In this document: positions 52,703 through 61,523 of the stretch, in pieces
How the letters are laid out: every line of letters starts with the position of its first letter
Position numbering within the stretch: position 1 is the first letter of the stretch
Assembly: GCA_963826505.1 (NCBI GenBank)
Contig: CAWGXG010000002.1
Coordinates: 186,001 to 250,000 of the forward strand
DNA: 64,000 bases
DNA from: CAWGXG01 sp963826505
Lineage (GTDB): Bacteria > Chloroflexota > Anaerolineae > Aggregatilineales > Aggregatilineaceae
Direction of reading: 5' to 3'
The notes under the pieces: generated by a model
Databases searched by the model: none
Told to the model about the DNA's origin: nothing
What the model saw: only the letters and a program-made list of their open reading frames with translations
Translations under genes and position numbers: made by a program

Positions 52703-54050
52703 TCAGCGGCGCGGATCGAAGGGTTGGACGGCCCGCGCATTCTCACGCGCGCCGTCGCGCGCTGTGTCGACCGAGCGAATCAGCTGCGGCTGGCCGTCTG
52801 CGCTTTCCGTCGCCAGCGGGAAACGGCGATCCACGAAATAGCGCAGCATGCGGTAGGCCAGCCCGTTTTGCCGGGTTTCGGGGCCGGGCATGCCCAATAA
52901 CACGTCCTCGTCCAGCAGCTTGACGCGCAGATAGCGCAAGAACAGGCGCAGCGTCGCGGCACCGGGCGCGGCCAGGATGATACCCAGCAGTCCGCCCAGG
53001 CTGGCCCCGATCAGAGATCGCCACCAGTACCACGAACGGGTGCAGATCCAGGCTGTGACCCAGGATGCGCGGTACGAGGAAAATCGCTTCGAGCTGCTGG
53101 AGCATGACATACGTCAGCCCGACCACCAGCGCGAAAAGGAATCCGGCGTGCAGCCCGGGCAGGGTGGCGCTGTCCGCGGTTAGCGCGAACAGCAGCGCGG
53201 GGATGGACGCGATCGTCGGGCCGAGATTGGGGATAAATTCCAAGAAACCCGCCAGCAGTCCCAACAACAGCGGCTGCGGCAATCCCAACACCAGCGCCGC
53301 GAGGTAGGTCACGAGGCCCATCGCCATACACAGCACGACCTGCCCGCGCAGATACGCATTCCAGATCAGCCCCAGTTCAGCGATCAGCCGCCGCACGTCG
53401 CCTTGATAACTCTCCGGCGCGATCCCCACGATGTAAGCGACAAAGGTCGGACCGTCGCGCATCAGGTAGAACAACATCGTCAGCACGAAAAAGATCGTGA
53501 TCACGAACGATACCGCGCCGCCCAGAAAGCCCAGCGCCGGATTGGCCAGCGACAACACCCAGTCCTGCAGCGTGCTGCTGAGGTTGGGGCCGCCGTTGTC
53601 CTGCGAGAGCATTTTTTCCAGTTCGTCCCAGGGCACCAGCGTGTAGCTGCCGATCGTGATCGGCCTGCCCAACGTCGCCTTGAGATCGTCTTGAGTCTGC
53701 GCAACCTGATCGGGCAAATCTTCGGCTAGCTGGCGCAGTTGTTTGACCGTCGCCGGGACGATCAACCCGATCACCAGCGCGAACAGGCCGATCACCACCA
53801 GCCACGAGAGAAACACGCTCAGCGTGCGGCGCGTTTCCTTGCGCTGGATGCCCGTCATGCGCCGCTCGAAGAAGGTCACGACGGGCGAGAGCAAGTACGC
53901 CAGCACCGAGGCCACGACGATGGCATACCACGTCACGGCAGCCACGTGCCGGAAAACCAGGATCAACGCGACCAACACGCCCACCCCGACCAGGCGCTTA
54001 GTCGTGGCTCCCCAGGGTGGGCTGGTAACCGGTGGCAAATTGGCGGACAT
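52703..54050 (-). CDS. AI-2E-family transporter with a frameshift
   Basis: About 448 residues after correction. It has the typical two N-terminal helices, a long loop (IVPATVKQLRQLAEDLPDQV), and a cluster of C-terminal helices with GLLAGFLEFIPNLGPTIASIPALL and LEAIFLVPRILGHSLDLHPFVVLVA. After ..VVLVAI the frame changes: deleting one base near 53010-53020 joins it to LIGASLGGLLGIILAAPGAAT, the conserved end, and the tail to 52703. The uncorrected frame continues as Arg/Pro-rich nonsense. The start at 54050 (MSANLPP) is preceded by GGGGAAG. The family exports small molecules; the substrate is not assignable. Confidence 0.85.
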
Positions 54051-54239
54051 GGGCACGCTTCCCCGCTGAACAACCCTGCAGAATGTCTTAGCCCAGATTC
54101 TACCGCGCTCCTGGCCCGCCTGTCGACTCCGATTGGCGCGCGCGGGGAAAAGACGGGCCACAGAGATGGCCATACTGCTAATGCGCATCTGCAAAAAACT
54201 TGTAAAAACGCCTGCGCGCTGGGCGTCAGCGCCGGGTTG

Positions 54240-54257
54240 GTCACGCGCCGGTCACGC
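54240..54257 (+). promoter_or_regulatory. Tandem GTCACGC motif upstream of PPC paralogue B
   Basis: GTCACGC at 54240-54246 and 54251-54257, period 11 bp, with the A/T motif AAAAAACTTGTAAAAA at 54193-54208 upstream. The arrangement matches paralogue A (28962-28980). Confidence 0.5.
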
Positions 54258-54302
54258 CGCCACGCGATGCTGAGATCATCCGTTGACATGGTGTGCGGCA
54301 CA

Positions 54303-54348
54303 GCCAGTCAAACTGGCGTTGCAGGAAAGCACGGCATGGCTCCATAAT
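54303..54348 (+). promoter_or_regulatory. Candidate promoter and operator for PPC paralogue B
   Basis: The inverted repeat GCCAGT-CAA-ACTGGC (54303-54317) abuts TTGCAG (54319-54324); an 18-bp spacer leads to CATAAT (54343-54348). No gene is found in the 369-nt gap 54051-54419. Confidence 0.4.
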
Positions 54349-54419
54349 TGTGATAGCACTGTTCTGTCACACGGGAACATGTCAATGTTCGCACGACCGA
54401 GTTTTAGGAGGAAAGCAAA

Positions 54420-55874
54420 ATGTCTTCGTCGCGCACGTACGGTTTAGTTGTGGGGGTAATCCTGCTTGCGCTTGTCGCGGCATGGGCCCCTGTCGTCAAC
54501 CACGCGGAGGCCGCTGGCGGTGCTATGGCCTATGGCGATGTTGTCACCGGCCAGATCACCAACAAATCCTACTACGAGATGTGGCAGTTCAACGGCCTCA
54601 AAGGGGACCGCGTCCAGATCCTGATGCAGGGGGATGGACAGCTCGATCCCTACCTGGGGCTGCTGGACGGCCAGAGTCAGCAGGTGTTGGCCGAAGATGA
54701 CGACAGCGGCGGCAACAGCGACGCCTACATCGAGTTTACACTGCCTGCGGCGGGTACCTATTTCATCGTGGCGACGCGTTATGGCCTGGACACCGGCACG
54801 ACGCAGGGTCAATACCAGTTGGGTCTGACGGGCGGCAGCGGCCCGCAGAACGTCTCGACTACGACCACGACGTCCGCGACTGGTCCGCAGGAAGTGAGCC
54901 CTGGAGTCTTCTTCATGGGCGCGATGGAGCTGGCTCAGCAGGTCCAGGGCCAGATTACCAGTGACGCCTACGCGCAGATCTATTCCGTCGATCTCCAAAA
55001 AGGCACTGACCTGATGATCGGGCTGTTCGCGGACAACAGCGCGCTTGATTCGTACCTGATCTTCGCCACCGAAAGCGGCGACGTGCTGGCCGAAGATGAT
55101 GACAGCGGCACGCAGGTCGGCGGCTCGGCGACGGATGCATTCATTCATCTGACGGTCCCGGCGGATGGCACGTATCTGGTGGGCGCGACGCGCGCGGGCC
55201 TGGATAATGGCAAGTCGTCGGGAGCCTACGTGTTGATCGCAGGCGTGCCGGATGAAGGCAGCGACGCCACCCAGCAGGCCGATACGGCCCAAACCATGCC
55301 AGACGGCTGGGAAACCATGGGCGATATCGTGATCGGCTCGACCTCTACCGGGACGATCACGGCGGACAGCTTCCTGCACATATACTATTTCGAGGGCAAC
55401 GCAGGCGATCAGGTGACGATCACTATGACTGGAGCCGGTGGGTTGGATGCGTACCTGGGGTTGGTCGATCCGAGCGACAACATCATCGCGGAAGATGATG
55501 ACAGCGCCGGTGGCACCAACGCGCAGATTTCGGCCCGGCTGCCAGACAGCGGTTGGTATGTCATCATCGCCACGCGTGCCGGGTTGGAGCAGGGATCTTC
55601 GCTGGGCACGTACACCCTGACGCTGAACTCTGGCACGCCGCCCGCGCCCGCCGGTGGACCGAGCATTGGCGGATTCGGCGGACTGCCGGGCCGCGCTCTG
55701 GAAACCGACGCGGGTACGCTCTACCTGCGCGGCATGGGCAAGTCGGACAATCCGGCCAAGGGCACGCCGCTGCAGCAGTTCATCATCGAAAGCAGCAACT
55801 TGCCGGGCCGCACGGGCTTCAGCCCGCTGCGCCAGGGAATCTCGCTGAACTTCGAGGAAATCAAGCTCCACTAG
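54420..55874 (+). CDS. Secreted three-PPC-domain protein (paralogue B)
   Basis: 484 residues, clear paralogue of the 27334-28872 product. It has a signal peptide, three PPC-like domains of the same spacing, many shared stretches (QILMQGDGQLDPYLGLLDG; LAEDDDSGGNSDAYIEF), and the C-terminal motif LPGRALET...LRGMGKSDNPAKGTP. The second C-terminal unit is degenerate (SNLPGRTGFSPLRQG...). ATG 54420 is 8 nt from AGGAGG. It is monocistronic, with its own promoter region and terminator. No enzymatic residues recognised. Confidence 0.85.
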   Translation: MSSSRTYGLVVGVILLALVAAWAPVVNHAEAAGGAMAYGDVVTGQITNKSYYEMWQFNGLKGDRVQILMQGDGQLDPYLGLLDGQSQQVLAEDDDSGGNSDAYIEFTLPAAGTYFIVATRYGLDTGTTQGQYQLGLTGGSGPQNVSTTTTTSATGPQEVSPGVFFMGAMELAQQVQGQITSDAYAQIYSVDLQKGTDLMIGLFADNSALDSYLIFATESGDVLAEDDDSGTQVGGSATDAFIHLTVPADGTYLVGATRAGLDNGKSSGAYVLIAGVPDEGSDATQQADTAQTMPDGWETMGDIVIGSTSTGTITADSFLHIYYFEGNAGDQVTITMTGAGGLDAYLGLVDPSDNIIAEDDDSAGGTNAQISARLPDSGWYVIIATRAGLEQGSSLGTYTLTLNSGTPPAPAGGPSIGGFGGLPGRALETDAGTLYLRGMGKSDNPAKGTPLQQFIIESSNLPGRTGFSPLRQGISLNFEEIKLH

Positions 55875-55904
55875 CGGTCACCCGCACCGGATGATCGTAC
55901 GGTC

Positions 55905-55934
55905 ACGGGGACTCCACACGGAGTCCCCGTTTTG
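55905..55934 (+). terminator. Rho-independent terminator
   Basis: An 11-bp stem ACGGGGACTCC/GGAGTCCCCGT with a 4-nt loop and a short TTTTG tail, directly after PPC paralogue B. The remaining gap to 56167 shows no gene. Confidence 0.85.
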
Positions 55935-56167
55935 TCATTGGTGCGCTCCTCCCCGCGCCGTTTGTGCGCTGTCCGTGCTCGCGCTAAACTCAGCCCAGCG
56001 CGTCACGGGAGGGCGGTTGCGGAGCCGGATCGCACCTGCCTGATTAAATCAAGCCATCACTTGCCTGCGGTGAGCACACCAGCAGATCGGGTCGAATGAA
56101 TCGCCTATGCGCCCCGATATTGTCTGCTGTCGAATTGTCTCGGCTCCTTTCGTGGGGAAAGCAACGT

Positions 56168-57841
56168 ATGTCGTCCGTCAAACGCCATTGGCCGCTGGTT
56201 GTCGTCGTGGCCCTCTTCGGCCTGATCGTCGTGTACTTTCTGGCGCTGACGCTCCATCGCCAGGACGGGCATTTCGTCTACGCCCTCGATGATCCTTACA
56301 TTCATATGGCGATTGCCAAGAATCTGGCGCTGCACGGGGTATGGGGCGTCACGCCCTACGAGTTTACTTCGGCTTCGTCCTCGCCGTTGTGGGTGGTCCT
56401 CCTGGCGCTGATCTACAAGGTCGTCGGTGTGCACGCGATCGCGTCGTTCGTGCTCAATGTGCTGTCCGCCGTGTGGCTGATCGCGATGGCCTACGTCCTG
56501 TTCCGGCACTTCAAGCTCCCATCCGGGGTGATCATCATCGGCCTGCTGGTGATGATCCTGATCATGCCGCTGCCGTGGCTGGTTTTTGTGGGCCATGAGC
56601 ATATCCTGCACGCGGCCATGACTCTGACGTTTGTCTATATGGCCGCACTGCTGATGCAGCGCGGTGGCTCCCCCACACGCGCCGAAGGCGTGACGCTGGC
56701 GCTGTTGGCGGCAGCCCTGCCGGTGACGCGCTACGAAGCGGTTTTTCTGATTGTGCCGGTAGTCGGATTATTCCTGCTGCGTCGTCAGTGGCAGGCGGCA
56801 GCCCTCATCGCCTTCGCGGCGTCGATGCCGGTGCTGCTGTTCGGGGGGTATTTCGTGTCGCAAGGTGGGCACTGGGTGCCGAGCTCGTTGTTGGTGAAAT
56901 CGCCGCGCCCGGGCGTCACCGCGTCGAACCAGCTCACATCCCTGGTTCAGGATTTCGGGCACCGCGTGTTGTTTGAGCACACCTACTTCTCAGGGTTTTT
57001 TGGCGCCACGCCCCTGCCCGTAACGATTCTGTTGGCCCTGTCTGGCATCGCAACGGTTACGCGGAAAGCCGCTTCTAGAGATCGGTGGGATCCCGCCCAA
57101 ACGATCATCGTCGCTATGCTCTTCGCTGGCGTCGTCAATCTGTGGATGGTGGAAGGTGAGCCTCAGCTCCGTTATTATGCCTATCTTGTCGCGCTGGCGT
57201 GGTGCATGCTGGTCGTCACGCTCTGGCCGGGCGTGGCGCGCGTGCTGCCGCACCGCGCGCTGTCCTCCGACACGCTGGTGTGGAGCATGGCGGTCGGGCT
57301 GCTGGCCATCGTGTTGGGGCTGGGCGTGGCGATGCGTGCCCAACGGGGATTGCGCTGGCTGCCCAAGGCTACCCTGAGCATCTACAGGCAGCAGGTCCAG
57401 ATGGCGACTTTCGTGCATACTTACTATGATGATTCGCGCGTTATGTTGAACGATATCGGGGCCGTCACCTTCGAAACGCGGATCCATCTGCTGGATGTGG
57501 CCGGGCTGGGGACGCCCACGGTTGCCGATGTGCGCGCCGACCGGACGTGGACCAGCGCGTTCATGGATCAGCTTGCGGACGAACAGGGCACCCAGATCGC
57601 GATCATCTACGACGCGTGGTATGTAGATGTCCCCACGCTGTGGGTCAGGGTGGGCACCTGGACAATCCCGCACGGGGGGACTGTCGCCGAGGATACCGTC
57701 ACATTCTACGCGATTCAGCAGGTGGAGGAGTGTGCGCTCATTGAACATCTACAGCGCTATAGTGCACAGTTACCAGAGGCTGTGGTCGAGGCTGGGCTCT
57801 ACACGGATCGCGCCAAGACTGGCCGCTTATGCAGGCGGTAA
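56168..57841 (+). CDS. Polytopic membrane protein, glycosyltransferase-like (paralogue 1)
   Basis: 557 residues from ATG 56168 (GGGGAAA upstream); the frame is open to ATG 56096. There are about ten membrane helices and a C-terminal soluble segment (about 110 residues). The first external loop carries FVYALDDPYIHMAIAKNL, an Asp-rich motif (DDPY) like that of lipid-linked-sugar-dependent GT-C transferases (ArnT/PMT type). A further external motif is FVGHEHILHAAMTL. The donor and acceptor are unknown. Its stop overlaps the start region of its paralogue. Confidence 0.75.
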   Translation: MSSVKRHWPLVVVVALFGLIVVYFLALTLHRQDGHFVYALDDPYIHMAIAKNLALHGVWGVTPYEFTSASSSPLWVVLLALIYKVVGVHAIASFVLNVLSAVWLIAMAYVLFRHFKLPSGVIIIGLLVMILIMPLPWLVFVGHEHILHAAMTLTFVYMAALLMQRGGSPTRAEGVTLALLAAALPVTRYEAVFLIVPVVGLFLLRRQWQAAALIAFAASMPVLLFGGYFVSQGGHWVPSSLLVKSPRPGVTASNQLTSLVQDFGHRVLFEHTYFSGFFGATPLPVTILLALSGIATVTRKAASRDRWDPAQTIIVAMLFAGVVNLWMVEGEPQLRYYAYLVALAWCMLVVTLWPGVARVLPHRALSSDTLVWSMAVGLLAIVLGLGVAMRAQRGLRWLPKATLSIYRQQVQMATFVHTYYDDSRVMLNDIGAVTFETRIHLLDVAGLGTPTVADVRADRTWTSAFMDQLADEQGTQIAIIYDAWYVDVPTLWVRVGTWTIPHGGTVAEDTVTFYAIQQVEECALIEHLQRYSAQLPEAVVEAGLYTDRAKTGRLCRR

Positions 57842-59537
57842 CCCTCGAATCCAACGGCTGATCGCGTTCGCGCGGGCGTACGGCCCGCTGATCGTCGCGC
57901 TGGGATTATGTGCCTGGCTGGTGATGACGCCGGTGGTGGATACGGTCAGCAAGCAGCACGGCCATCTTGTCTACGCGCTCGACGATCCCTATATCCACAT
58001 GGCGATCGCGAAAAATCTCGTTCAACATGGGACGTGGGGCATTTCTCCCAACGAATTCAGCGCGGCCTCATCCTCGCCCGCCTGGACGTTCCTGCTGGCG
58101 AGCATTTATCTGGTGGCCGGACCCAACGAGATCGCGCCGTTCGTGCTCAACCTGATCAGCGTGGCGCTGCTGCTCGGCGTGATGGATGTCTTCTTGAAGC
58201 GAGGCGGCGTTCTGGCGTCACTGCGACTGGTGGCGCTGGTTGGCGCGGCGCTGCTGACTCCGCTGCCCGTGCTGGCCTTGACCGGGCAGGAACATACCCT
58301 GCACGCGCTGCTGACGGTGGCGATCGCCGGGCTGGCGGCTGTGATGGCGGCGGACGATCACGCCACACTGCGTTCGCGCCTGGGCGTGACGCTGCTCGTA
58401 TTGTGCGCGGTGCTGCCCATGATGCGCTATGAAGGATTGTTCCTGATCCTCATGGTGTGCATCGTGTTCCTGCTGCGCGGACGGTGGGCGGAAGCCCTGC
58501 TGATCGCGCTGGTCGCGATCATACCGGTGGCGCTGTACGGCGGCCTGCTGGTGATTCACACCGGGTACTGGGTGCCCAATTCCCTGCTGCTCAAGTCGCG
58601 GCTGGGCGTGGCCCCCTCATTGAGCGACGCGGTGGACCCGACGCTCAAACTGCTGGACTGGACCAATCTGAAGCGGTTTTACCAGGAATCGCTGGGCTGG
58701 AACAGGACACACATCACGCTGCCCGTGATCGCCGCCCTGGTCGTGATCGTGATCCGCACGGCGCGCCGTCCGCTGCTTAAGGACGTTCCCTCGCTGCTGC
58801 TGCTGATGTTCGCCGGGACGTCGCTGCTGCACCTGCGTTTCGCGGCGGTGGGCTGGTTCTATCGCTATGAGTCTTATTTGCTGCCATTCGGCATCTGGGC
58901 GCTGGTCTGGGCGGCAGCGGATCTTATCCCCTGGCCGGTGCGCTTGTCCGCTTCCGGACTGGCGCGGGGCGTAGTCCTGGTCGCCGTCGTGATCGCGTTT
59001 TACGGCTCGGCGATGCTGCGCGCCTGGGACGCCTACCAGGAAGTGCCGCAGGCCATGCACAACATTTACGCCCAGCAGTACCAGATGGGCCGCTTTTTGC
59101 ACTACTTCTATAACACCAGCAGCGTGGCGCTGAATGATGTGGGCGCTGCCAGCTATTTGACCCAAAGCCACGTCTTCGACGTGTGGGGGCTGGGAACGAA
59201 CGAAGTCACCACGGCCCGCCTGACCGATCTTTACAACGAGCAGATGATCGCCGACATGGCGCGCGAGCGCGACGTACAGATCGCGATCGTCTACAAGGAA
59301 AGCGTGGAAGGGCTGGGCGGCGTGCCGTATAACTGGGTTGAGGTCGGGTCGTGGACGCTGCAAGCGCCCAAGGTCGCCGTTGCCCAACTGACCGTCACCT
59401 TCTACGCGGTCGATCCCGATCAGACCAACTCGCTGGCGGTAGCCCTGGCGAAATTTGAGACCGTGCTGCCCGCTGACGTGGATACCTTGCTGCTGATCAC
59501 GCCCTATGTGTCCGATGATGTGATAACGCCACAGTGA
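57762..59537 (+). CDS. Polytopic membrane protein, glycosyltransferase-like (paralogue 2)
   Basis: About 591 residues; the start is uncertain. The frame is open from 57627 inside the previous gene. GTG 57762 would overlap it by 80 nt and has no ribosome site. An ATG at 57829 (MQAVTLESNG) is in another frame, and one base change near 57850-57865 would fuse it to LIAFARAYGPLIVALG. The same motif LVYALDDPYIHMAIAKNLVQHG follows the first helix, and GQEHTLHALLT replaces GHEHILHAAMT. Layout and C-terminal soluble tail match paralogue 1, indicating tandem duplication. Confidence 0.72.
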   Translation: MHSYQRLWSRLGSTRIAPRLAAYAGGNPRIQRLIAFARAYGPLIVALGLCAWLVMTPVVDTVSKQHGHLVYALDDPYIHMAIAKNLVQHGTWGISPNEFSAASSSPAWTFLLASIYLVAGPNEIAPFVLNLISVALLLGVMDVFLKRGGVLASLRLVALVGAALLTPLPVLALTGQEHTLHALLTVAIAGLAAVMAADDHATLRSRLGVTLLVLCAVLPMMRYEGLFLILMVCIVFLLRGRWAEALLIALVAIIPVALYGGLLVIHTGYWVPNSLLLKSRLGVAPSLSDAVDPTLKLLDWTNLKRFYQESLGWNRTHITLPVIAALVVIVIRTARRPLLKDVPSLLLLMFAGTSLLHLRFAAVGWFYRYESYLLPFGIWALVWAAADLIPWPVRLSASGLARGVVLVAVVIAFYGSAMLRAWDAYQEVPQAMHNIYAQQYQMGRFLHYFYNTSSVALNDVGAASYLTQSHVFDVWGLGTNEVTTARLTDLYNEQMIADMARERDVQIAIVYKESVEGLGGVPYNWVEVGSWTLQAPKVAVAQLTVTFYAVDPDQTNSLAVALAKFETVLPADVDTLLLITPYVSDDVITPQ

Positions 59538-59596
59538 CCCGGTTCACGCGGCGGCGCAGGCTCTGCCGCCCGTGACGCGCCCCAAAGGATGCCCGT

Positions 59597-60619
59597 ATGT
59601 TGGATCGCCGCACACGACTAATTCGCCGCCTGCTGCGCGCAGGCGGGTGGGTAGTCCTGCGTTTGCTGACCCGCACGTCGATCACCGGGCGCGAAACGCT
59701 TGCCACGCCCGGCCCGGTGCTGTTTGTCGGCAACCACACCTCGACCTTTGACGCCCTGCTGCTGATCACCATTCTGCCCTCCGACACGCTGTTCGTCGGG
59801 CCGGGCGATTTCGAGCTGCTGTGGCCGGCCAACTGGGTCGTGCACCACGCCGGGCTGATTCTCACCAAGCGCGGCTCCGTCGATCGCGACGGCCTGAAGC
59901 GCATGGTCGATCATCTGAAGGGTGGGGGCCGGTTGGCGCTGTTCCCCGACGGTGGCACCTGGGAAAAACCAATCGACGATGTGAAGTCGGGCGCGGCCTA
60001 TCTCTCGTATTCGACGGGCGCGCGGCTGGTGCCGATGGGCTTCGGCGGGATGTACCAGGTCTGGTCGAAGATCGCCTGGCTGCGTCTGCCGCGTATGAGC
60101 GTCACCGTGGGGGATCCGCTGCCGCCGATCAGCGTATCGTCCGACCGCAAGCGCCGCCAGGACGATCTGCAAGCCGCCTCCGTCGACCTGATGTACAAAA
60201 TCTACAACCTGCTGCCGCCGGGCACTCAGGCACATTATGACCGGCAGGCGCGGCTGCATTTTGCGGGATCGCTCGTGATGTGCCCGGAGACGATCGTGCT
60301 GCCCGACGTGCCGCTTGATGCTCTGGCGGAGTTGGTCGCCAAGCCCAACCTGTTCAGCCCGCTGCATCGCAACGCCCATCTGCCGGTCAGGCCATTTGTG
60401 CACGCTGGGCGCTGCGTCCCGGCGCGGCAGATGGCGCGCGCCGCTAACGCGCTGCTCGGTGCATTTGCCGAGGGCGATTTTTCCGGCTACCTGGAATACC
60501 GGCTGGGCGACGCCAAAGCCGCCGAGATTCGCGCCGGGCTGGAGGCGATCCGCGCCGTGTGCGCCGAACAGCCCATGCGCACGCGCGTAGCGTTCCGCGT
60601 CTGCGTGACGGAAGCATGA
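59597..60619 (+). CDS. 1-acyl-glycerol-3-phosphate-type acyltransferase
   Basis: 340 residues, PlsC/LPLAT fold. The HX4D motif is GNHTSTFD, followed by FPDGGTWEKP (glutamate replaced in the FPEGT-type motif by FPDGG). It transfers acyl groups to a phospholipid or glycolipid acceptor at the membrane. About 120 residues extend past the LPLAT core and have no recognisable domain. Start ATG 59597. It follows the glycosyltransferase-like pair by 59 nt on the same strand, which suggests a joint role in a lipid-linked glycan. Confidence 0.85.
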   Translation: MLDRRTRLIRRLLRAGGWVVLRLLTRTSITGRETLATPGPVLFVGNHTSTFDALLLITILPSDTLFVGPGDFELLWPANWVVHHAGLILTKRGSVDRDGLKRMVDHLKGGGRLALFPDGGTWEKPIDDVKSGAAYLSYSTGARLVPMGFGGMYQVWSKIAWLRLPRMSVTVGDPLPPISVSSDRKRRQDDLQAASVDLMYKIYNLLPPGTQAHYDRQARLHFAGSLVMCPETIVLPDVPLDALAELVAKPNLFSPLHRNAHLPVRPFVHAGRCVPARQMARAANALLGAFAEGDFSGYLEYRLGDAKAAEIRAGLEAIRAVCAEQPMRTRVAFRVCVTEA

Positions 60620-60667
60620 GGCCAACTCAACCTGATCGCTGGCGGTTGATCACTCCCAGCCTGTAGG

Positions 60668-60696
60668 TTGCCACACACGACGAGCGACTCTATACT
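60668..60696 (+). promoter_or_regulatory. Promoter of the FHA-domain gene
   Basis: TTGCCA (60668-60673), 17 bp, TATACT (60691-60696), 72 nt before the GTG start at 60769. Confidence 0.6.
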
Positions 60697-60768
60697 GAGA
60701 TACGGATCTTCAACCGCCTTCATGCTGGTGAGGCGGCTAACCCAAGCGGGTAAGTTGGAAAGAACGCC

Positions 60769-61434
60769 GTGGAAGCTCTGATTCTGATCGTAGTGGCATT
60801 AGGCGCTATGGGGGCCTTCGGAGCCGGGGTCGTCCTGCTGTTTCTGTATTTTCGGGCAGGCCGCACTGACGATTATGACGGCAGTGAGCCGGTCGCGTAT
60901 GGGAACCTCGTGCAGTGTCCTCGCTGCAATTACATGAATCCGCCTGATACCGGCGCATGCCTCAACTGCCGCTTGCCGTTTACGCGCGCCCCGTACGGGC
61001 CGCCGGGGGTTGCCTATCCTCCCGCCGTGCAGGCTCCGCCTCCGCCGCAGTACGCGCGGCCGCCCGTGCCGATGTCGACGGTTCCCCAGGTCACCGCGCC
61101 GTCACGCGCCGCAGCACCCGCCGGGATATCGTCGCAGGGCATGCCGCGCGCATGGCTCGAAGGCGTCGGCGGGGTGATGCTCGGCCACACGGTCATGCTG
61201 ACGGCGACGGATACGATGGTCGGGCGCTCGACCACGTGCGACGTGCAGGTCTTTGACGCCAAGGTGTCGCGCCGCCACTTTCAGATCCGTTTCGCGCAGG
61301 GCGCGTTCTTTCTTCAGGATCAGCAGAGTTCGCGCGGGACGTTGATCAATGGGCGGCGAGTCATGGCGCAAAAGCTTCAGAACGGCGATCGCATCGACGT
61401 GGGCGACACCAGCATGGTGTTCCACCTCCAATAA
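60769..61434 (+). CDS. Membrane-anchored zinc-ribbon/FHA-domain protein
   Basis: 221 residues. An N-terminal helix (LILIVVALGAMGAFGAGVVLLFLYF) is followed by a zinc ribbon CPRCNYMNPPDTGACLNCRLPF, a Pro-rich linker, and a C-terminal FHA domain (about 125-221) with VGRSTTCDVQVFDAKVSRRHFQI and SSRGTLINGRRV. FHA domains bind phosphothreonine, so it probably receives a phospho-signal. GTG start with GGAAAG upstream. It is convergent with the PP2C gene, which could reverse the same signal. Confidence 0.88.
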   Translation: MEALILIVVALGAMGAFGAGVVLLFLYFRAGRTDDYDGSEPVAYGNLVQCPRCNYMNPPDTGACLNCRLPFTRAPYGPPGVAYPPAVQAPPPPQYARPPVPMSTVPQVTAPSRAAAPAGISSQGMPRAWLEGVGGVMLGHTVMLTATDTMVGRSTTCDVQVFDAKVSRRHFQIRFAQGAFFLQDQQSSRGTLINGRRVMAQKLQNGDRIDVGDTSMVFHLQ

Positions 61435-61466
61435 CACGCTATCTGCCTTTCAGATCGAATAAAGAT

Positions 61467-61499
61467 ACAGCGCACGGGTTCACCGCGCGCTGTTTTTTC
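61467..61499 (+). terminator. Rho-independent terminator
   Basis: Stem ACAGCGC/GCGCTGT (61467-61473 and 61487-61493), inner pairing CGG/CCG, and TTTTTT tail, after the FHA gene. Confidence 0.85.
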
Positions 61500-61523
61500 T
61501 TCGAAGGATGAGGAACGGTCGCC

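Noticed and set aside
54444..55871. Minus-strand frame of 475 codons opposite PPC paralogue B
   Set aside because: Shadow of the duplicated PPC gene. The plus-strand product has a signal peptide and homologous domains with its paralogue.
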